DNA of 64,000 nucleotides from Capsicum annuum (lineage: Eukaryota > Streptophyta > Magnoliopsida > Solanales > Solanaceae): NCBI RefSeq assembly GCF_002878395.1, contig NC_061121.1:12664184-12728183 (forward strand). The letters run 5' to 3'. Below are positions 57,637 through 64,000 of the stretch, piece after piece. The position numbers were made by a program, and so were the translations under genes. The first letter of the stretch is position 1, and each line of letters opens with the position of its first letter. The notes beneath the pieces are model-generated. The model was not told the DNA's origin and did no database searches. It saw nothing but the letters and a program-made list of their open reading frames with translations.

Positions 57637-59065
57637 TTTTATTTCAAGTCACTTCACTTTACATACTTTACATTACATTACATACATACACATACATACA
57701 TGTAGAGGCAATTTTTTTTGTCTGGTGATAGATGAATTTTTCATAATACAACAGATTGTCCATCTGTTGTAAAATATATTCTATCTGTTCTGACAGATAG
57801 TTTATCAGTTGCAACAGGTTGGTCCTCTATTGTATTATGCTGATATAGTCTTATATATTGCAACAGTCGGAAGACCAGTTTGATAATTTCCAATAGATGA
57901 CCTACATATTGCAACATATGTCTATATCTGTTTTATATTTTCCAACAATTACGCTTGAATATCCATGTACTCAACGACACCAAACCAGTAGCAAATAAAA
58001 ATACACCACTATGAAAATTTCAGCAATTAGTCTTAAATATTCATGTACCCAATACCACCAAACCAGTAGCAATAAGGCCAACAATGTAGTTTCTTCTTGC
58101 TCAATTTTGTTTCTCTTCAAAAGCCTTGACTTTCTTCAACAAACTCCAGATTACACGATTTGTTTGTGAAGGGTGTCGTTCTTCATACCAATCAAAGTAA
58201 TCACATCCACCCAACTTCTACAAAAACAAGACCACAATTACAAAACAATTATAAGTCAATAAGTAATCACTAATTAAATAAAAAAATATTACCTTTGAAA
58301 TCTTACAAGTAAAAAACCTATGACCTAGATTTTGTTGAGTCCAAGAAGTCTTCAATAGAGCTTCATGACCACACTTACAATATCGAAAATCTTTATCCAA
58401 AAAAAATACAAATAATCGAGATGAATTTTGATAGAAAAAAAATGAAGAAGAAAAAGAAGATTTGGGAATTTAGGGTTAAATTTTAGGAAGAAGGTGAATA
58501 TATAAAATCAATGGAAGAAAAATAACCGTTGGGGGCCAAATCAGCAAAAATGGGGCTGTAACGAGCCTTGGCTATGTGAATTACATGTGAGCAACCAACA
58601 GGAAAAAAAGTGACAAACTGACAGGTTTGATGCCTATTTTATTTTACGTGTTTATAATGAACATTGTCTACTTGACGCGTATGTTATTTTAGGTTTTTAA
58701 ACTGAACACTGTCGATGGGTTTCACCTTTTTTATTTCAAGTCACTTTCACTTTTTTACATGTAGTGGCAATTTTTTATGTCTAATGAAAATTGAATTTTT
58801 ATAATGCAACAGATTATCCATTTGTAGTAACTGATATTCTACCTGTTCTGACATATAGTTTATCTGTTGCAATGGGTTAGTCATCTGTTGCATTATGTTG
58901 ATGGTTCTATCTAAGTCTTCCTGTTGTAACAGTGGGAAGACCTGTTTGATAATTTCCAATAGATTACCTACTTGTTGCAATATATGTTTAAATCTGTTTG
59001 ATATTTTACAACAGATGTGTCGTCTGTTGCAACAAATACATTATCTGTTGCAATATTTGAACCTA
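57637..59065. repeat. Duplicated Ulp1-A 3' flank around an inserted segment
   Basis: TTTTATTTCAAGTCACTT and the following ACATGTAG.GGCAATTTTTT plus CTGTTGCAACAG words occur at 57637-57960 and again at 58730-59065. The sequence between (about 57960-58730) holds the GRF zinc-finger fragment. 'CCATGTACNCAA.(G/A)CACCAAACCAGTAGCAA' is duplicated at about 57962 and 58024. Confidence 0.65.
58101..58440 (-). pseudogene. GRF-type zinc-finger protein fragment
   Basis: Two minus-strand exons join in frame: exon 1 ends at 58293 (DKDFRYCKCGHEALLKTSW, then TQQNLGHRFFTCKISK), intron 58218-58292 (GTAATA...TTTTGTAG), exon 2 58101-58217 (KLGGCDYFDWYEERHPSQTN, then VIWSLLKKVKAFEEKQN, TGA). The spacing C-x-C ... 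C ... C fits the zf-GRF family (CxCG, TSWT, N.G..FF.C, GCDYFDW), nucleic-acid-binding domains found in repair proteins and many plant repeat-borne genes. No in-frame ATG is visible upstream; the frame runs back open to a run of T. It is a domain-sized protein, perhaps a captured exon pair. Confidence 0.65.
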
Positions 59066-59347
59066 GTATTCCATTTCAATTAATAAGTTCTTCAAATCTA
59101 ATTTCAATTAATAAGTTCTTCAAATCTAAGGAAAAAATAAAATTCATAGAAAAATAAAATAAATCAAAGCCTTTAGAAATTAGCTGAAATAAATCTACAA
59201 ATAAATAAAATGTAAGAAAATTGTTATGGGTATAGATCTCAACAAATACATCAACAATTTAAGTATTGATGTCAAGAATTCCAAAGGAGGGGTGAGGTTA
59301 TTACTTTGATAGATTCAAGCTACAAAGATCTACTCAATATGGATAAG

Positions 59348-59461
59348 TTATTCTTCATCCGGTGCTATGGGATTCGGCTTTGGTTGTCGCGGATCTTTAT
59401 TGTTGCTTACGTATAGTTTTTGCGCTTTTTGTTCTCCATATTTCCATAAAAATAATAGCAT
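59348..59461 (-). pseudogene. Ulp1-B C-terminal exon, unit 2 remnant
   Basis: The minus frame reads LWKYGEQKAQKLYVS, then KDPRQPKPNPIAPDEE and stop TAA at 59348. It matches the C-terminus of Ulp1-B at 38945-39020 and lacks that copy's early TGA. All upstream exons are cut away by the LTR that starts at 59495. Confidence 0.65.
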
Positions 59462-59494
59462 ATTATCAATGTTGTTCAGCAGTAGCTTTTATAT

Positions 59495-61973
59495 TGTAAC
59501 GCCCCGAATTTGATACCTAGAATGCTACACGATGCTAGCAATCCCGAAGGACCACAAGCTAACCCATGACTAATATCTGTAATTGAGCACTGTATAATAT
59601 ATTGTATAAATGTAGAATAAAAGGTCTAAAAGGCCATAAGGTTCAAATATCTGATAAAACATAACATCTGGAAATACGGTATATCAATACCAAAACTAAA
59701 AAAACTATCTGAACATGCTAGTCTAAAAGCCTCTAAATTGTCTGAAAACTGTAGAGTTGATGGGACATGTCCCCATCTAACTTCATTTTCTAGAACTGAA
59801 ATAATGAAGTAATGAACTAATCATGCTATCCTCAAATGATGAGGACTCACTGCAAATCTACTGCTGTTGGCTAAATTTGAAGCTAAGAGCGATCGAGAAC
59901 TTAAGCGTTTGAACCTATGATATAAAACACCATAGCGTAGAAGAAAAGTATGCGTCAGTATGTCTGAATGTACTGGTATTCAAGGTGAGGTAGGCTGAAT
60001 GCATGGGATTGATATGCATGAATAATACTAACTGACTGAATAACATGAATGTGAGAATACATGCATGAATATGTAATTGTAAATGAGATCATGATAATAC
60101 TGATTACTGAGTCTAAATACAGATAACATGAGTTTTGCATAACTGATATACTGATAACTGAGTGATTGTGTCTGATAGTCCTGATTCTGATGGAACTAGT
60201 TGAGTTCCGTACTGAATTGAGTGACTGTATCTGACAGTCCTGAATCTGAAGAACTATCTGAGTTCTTTTACTGAGACTGAGACTGTAGAAAGTAGTCATC
60301 TAACTGACATGCCCCTTTTCTGTATAGAGTTGGGGTCCAATCTGTAACCCCAATTGGAAGGGTGTCAATACCGTGCCACTGGTAAAGACAAGCTGTGAGT
60401 GACCCTCATATGGGAGTGTCCCCATAAGAGAATGGTGGGACCCTCATCTGATAGTGTTAATCCACCTCATCAAACCTCAACTGTTAGTGTTGATGTCTCA
60501 ACCAATACTGGCTACATAGTTCTGGAACACAAGGATTGCTTCTAAGAATCACACCCTCTGCTGGCAGTGTGTGTTCCTATCCTTGGGTTCACTCAGTGCT
60601 GAATCCTACTCCTATCTGAATAGACACTGAACATGATTAACTGAACTGAACTGGACTGAGTTCATTGAGTTCTGTTGACTGATGAAATACTACTGAGATT
60701 ACTGAATTACTAAGTTTTCTAAGATTACTGAGTTTACTAAGTTTTTCCTGAGTCATAAGACTGACTGATGAGCATGGATTGACTGAGAGTATCTTGAAAA
60801 CATGACACTGGATCTAGGCACACAGCTAAATTGTCGGGTATTAAATACCCCCAGGACTCGATAGCATAAAACTGACAAGACACGACACTTCTTGAACACA
60901 TAACCAATATGAACAATTCATAATACAATAAGTTGGGAATTTAATGAAACAATTAGTTATCATAACCTTGTACATGGATAGGAATGAATGTAAACATATT
61001 ATGATTTCATCACTCTAATATCAATAACATTCCATCAAGCAATTACATTGCATAACAATAACGTGGGAGTCATTTTGAATATGAGGGTAAGCATACATTT
61101 ATCAAATACCTAGGATGCATGACTTAGGGCTTAGGCATGAACATCAAATTAATACATCAAAGTTCCTTCATTCAACTCAATTTTATCGATTTCAATCCAT
61201 ACATTAACATAATTTCATGAAAACATATTAAAGATTCCAACTTGGGAATCGTACGACAACATAGCCATGGTCATAAATCAATCCACAAAATAAACATCAC
61301 AATTTATCACTTAAAAGTGGATTCTCTAGCTTTATGGATGAAAGGAATCCATGAATGAACACTTGACATACCTTGGATAGAAGTTTCATGAAGATTAACG
61401 ATGGAATCCCCTAGATTAGAACCTCCAATTAAAAACCCTAGACTTGTTCTTGAGGGAATTTGAGAGAAACAACTATATTTTAGTGTAACCTAGCTGAATC
61501 TCATGTTATAGGCTTATATAGGGGTAGGAAATTGACTTTTTTGCCCTTAAAGATGTGGATATTTAATGACTAAAAACTGGACATCAACGCAATTGGTGAC
61601 GCATCGTGTCGCGCCATGATTGTGCTAAGCCTCAGTAGTTTTGACTCTGGCAACCTGCAACAATGTTAACCAATGCGATAGGCGATGCAGCGCGCCAAGA
61701 TCGCATTGGTATACTATTTTGGGACACCAAACATGATTTAAACGAGTTCCAAAAAATCTAAAACTTGTTTGGGAACACCTATCGACCTCTCTGAGCATGA
61801 ATCAATAAAAATATAGACCATTAAGGGACATTAAGGTCGCAAAATGAGATTGCCAACTTTTGAAGGCCAAAAATAAACTAAGTCTGGGAACTTAGCTAGA
61901 ATTTTCTAAGTCTGAGACCCCTTGGTAAGCCTAAAAGGATGAATTAAGCTTAAAAATTTTGTGGGGTCTTACA
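59495..61973 (-). mobile_element. Gypsy-type LTR (3' LTR, minus strand)
   Basis: TGTAACGCCCCG ... GGGGTCTTACA. It is collinear with the solo LTRs at 20833 and 23683. Beyond its right end lies ATATCTCCCCCTTGG, which on the minus strand is a polypurine tract directly before TGTAAGACCCC. It is therefore a 3' LTR with a little internal sequence, not a solo LTR. The flanks TATAT and ATATC do not form a target duplication, consistent with this. A minus-strand TATA box CTATATAAG lies at about 61512-61520. Confidence 0.8.
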
Positions 61974-62111
61974 ATATCTCCCCCTTGGAAACATTCATCC
62001 TCAAATGAGACTAACTGAGATGGGAGAAATGATAAGCTGAAGTATATACTGATCATGAACAAATAAGACATGAGTACATGACTGCCATTACTGATTAACT
62101 GAGAATCATAC
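61974..62111 (-). mobile_element. Internal remnant with polypurine tract of gypsy element
   Basis: 61974-61990 in reverse complement is CCAAGGGGGAGATAT. The remaining ~120 bp has no coding motif. It is cut at 62112 by another LTR start, so the element is truncated. Confidence 0.7.
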
Positions 62112-64000
62112 TGTAACACCCCACAAAAATCGTCTATGCGTTAGCTCATGGTGATATACTCTTAGAGTTAAATGACTAGAATTGTGTTAAAGAAACTTAG
62201 TCTGAATTGTGTTAAAGAAACTTAGTCTTATTTTTGACTTCCAAAGTGAGTAAATTTTAAATCATTATAATTTCCCTAATTTTGACTTTTTATCATATGA
62301 AAAATTGAATGAGCTTTCCGTCGATATAAAATTTTCCCAAATCCGATATCCGGGCAAGAAGTTATGGCTAATTTAAGTTCTAGTCATAAAACACCATCAT
62401 TTTGGCGCTTGGCACATTGCGGAGGGGGCCTATTTAGAAATTGTCAAATTTTATTAGCATAGTGCAATTGTGGCGCATCGCACTGAAGTTTCAGGTCCTA
62501 ACCATTGGGAAGACGCGATGGCTCCACATCGCGGTGACCTTAAGAATCCTATTCATTAATTTCTAGTGAGCCACCGCAATTGTGGCACATCGTGGTGGCC
62601 CATGAAATCGGGCTCCCAGTTATATTTTTTTTATTCCATCTCATTAAGAGTATTTTGGGTATTTTCCACCCCCTTATCAGCCTAAACACGAGATTTAATC
62701 CAAAAGAAACCAGAATACATTCACAATTATCTAAATTACTCAAGAACACTCTCTAGGGTTTCAAACTAAAAACCTAAATAACTCAAGATTTAACAGTGGG
62801 TTTTCAAGATTGATTGAAGATTTGGAATCCCCAAATTGTAGGCTTCAAGAATCATTCATCAAAATCCTAAATTGAGGTACGTGGGGTTTATCCTAAAATA
62901 CATGGGCTTGTTGAAAACACTCAATTACGATTTAAAGATTATCAAACATGAATTTGTTAAAGGGATTTGAAATCCATGATTTTATTGTGCTTTATGGATG
63001 TTATTGATATTGCTGTTTTGGCCTTTAGGCCTTATCCCCTTAAATTGATTTACAAGTATATGTATATGTATGAAATTGAAATTTAAGATTTATTTAAGAG
63101 CACAGATTATGAATTCCCTCTCTTATGATAAATTTAAGTTTATGATGTTATTGTGGATGATTTGAAATGCATGATTTATGGTTTTGAAACTAGTTTTCTC
63201 AATACCTTAGTGTTTGAGCATGATTTAGAGATGATGAGAGGGAGCTTCTTGATATAATTACACCCTTGTTTAAATGAGAAAGAGTTGCATGTGATTGAGA
63301 AATTTGACATGACCACCTTGTATTATTGAAATGCTTGACAAAGAGAGTTCTTTGTATGTGTTTACATGAGGTTTGAGAAAGAGTTTCTTTGAATTGATTT
63401 ATTGATATGGTGGTCCCAAACTTTTGTTTTAAAAACAAAGATTATAATATGTTATTAATGGCTCAGAGATGTGACTTGCAAGTCAATGGTATGACGATAC
63501 CATAAGTATGTATGCCATAACAGAGTATGTTTTTAGAATATGTTTTCAGAGAATGCATGTTTTAAAGAGTTAAAAATGGGCTTAAAGAGGGTTAGGTGGT
63601 TACCTAAAGAAGGCTTGAGTTCAAGTAAATCTTAACCTAAAACCGTGATTTGCTGATTCGAGTATATTATTTTTATGCTGGCGAAGGCCGTGTGGCGTAG
63701 CAGAGTTAGAGACTCCAACCCTTATGGCACACTTGGGTTGGAGGCTTCCCCACCGAGTCAATGGTGAATTCTATATAGCTCATGGAATTTCAGAGTTGTA
63801 GGGTATACCACCTAGTGCAGAAGTAAAACAAAGAGTGTCACAGAGTTCAGATGATTTTTCAGAGTCTTCCAAAAATGCCTATGTGATTTCTTACTATATG
63901 GCATATTTATGATGTGTTTTAATTTGCTCTCATATATGTTGAATATAAATGATTATTTTGGATTTTCTCTGCATACTAGTGTATCTATATTGACCCCCTA
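62112..64000 (+). mobile_element. Gypsy-type LTR, plus strand, runs off the window
   Basis: It begins TGTAACACCCCAC and is collinear with the LTR at 35157 (CAAATCCGATATCCGGGCAAG, a GTGGCGCATCGC patch at about 62470, ACACTCTCTAGGG). It is not resolved whether this is a solo LTR or a 5' LTR, because the end lies outside the window. Confidence 0.7.

Larger units (their letters stand above)
44271..59494 (+). mobile_element. Large compound MULE-like unit 2, 3'-truncated
   Basis: The same order of parts as unit 1: leader (44271), transposase, coiled-coil ORF (-), fold-back (48857-50766), orphan leader (51490), 170-bp-type array, Ulp1-A (+), then the 3' tail of Ulp1-B (-), cut by a gypsy LTR at 59495. 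It directly follows unit 1 with no other sequence between, so it is a tandem duplication or nested insertion. Unit 2 alone keeps transposase sequence. Confidence 0.55.

Noticed and set aside
1..64000. tRNA or rRNA genes
   Set aside because: No clover-leaf with A/B boxes and no rRNA core words were seen by eye; tRNA-like words are limited to retroelement primer-binding sites.

Overview
The window is plant nuclear DNA, almost certainly from a Solanaceae genome and most like pepper (Capsicum). The evidence is a TS-type SINE tail ending in (TTG)n, an R1-like NLR resistance-gene relative, Ty1/copia and Ty3/gypsy LTR elements, and several DUF1985/Ulp1-protease genes of the kind carried by Mutator-like elements (MULEs). 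There is no bacterial-style gene organisation. Nearly everything is repetitive, and most coding sequence is broken.

Region 1 (1-6.6 kb) is a tandem array of about five 1.27-kb dimeric repeats, each made of a ~543-bp and a ~724-bp subunit. On the minus strand the subunits resemble LTR/leader sequence with a primer-binding-site-like box. SINE pieces lie at both ends. Region 2 (7.4-10.1 kb) is an N-terminally truncated R1-like NLR, split by a stop and a frame change between the NB-ARC and LRR parts. Region 3 (10.8-15.7 kb) is a complete-length but defective Ty1/copia element with 332-bp LTRs, a perfect 5-bp target duplication (CCATC), several nonsense mutations and an inverted/direct micro-rearrangement in reverse transcriptase. 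It sits in an ACC/ATC-rich simple-sequence region.

Region 4 (16.3-59.5 kb) holds two head-to-tail copies of a large compound MULE-like unit. Unit 1 is 16336-44270 and unit 2 is 44271 to about 59494, truncated. Each unit begins with the same TAGGGGCTTTGAGCT leader. The order of parts is: MuDR-type transposase (kept only in unit 2, with its catalytic core deleted); one or two small minus-strand coiled-coil ORFs with a conserved TATA promoter; a large inverted repeat (fold-back); a 170-bp tandem array; a plus-strand DUF1985-Ulp1 gene (type A); and a convergent minus-strand DUF1985-Ulp1 gene (type B). Introns and spacers are filled with derivatives of the 16-bp palindrome ATCTGTTGCAACAGAT, often at a 21-bp period. 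All Ulp1 and transposase copies seen are pseudogenes. A GRF zinc-finger fragment lies in a segment inserted downstream of the second type-A gene.

Region 5 is a set of ~2.4-2.55-kb gypsy-type LTRs (TGTAA...TTACA). Three are solo LTRs nested in unit 1, with 5-bp target duplications TGTAA, CCTGA/CTTGA and GATAG. One minus-strand LTR with an attached polypurine tract is at 59.5-62.1 kb, and another starts at 62112 and runs off the window. Removing the solo LTRs restores the palindrome arms and the Ulp1-A exon, so the LTRs are the younger events.

All functional assignments come from reading motifs by eye. No database search was run.
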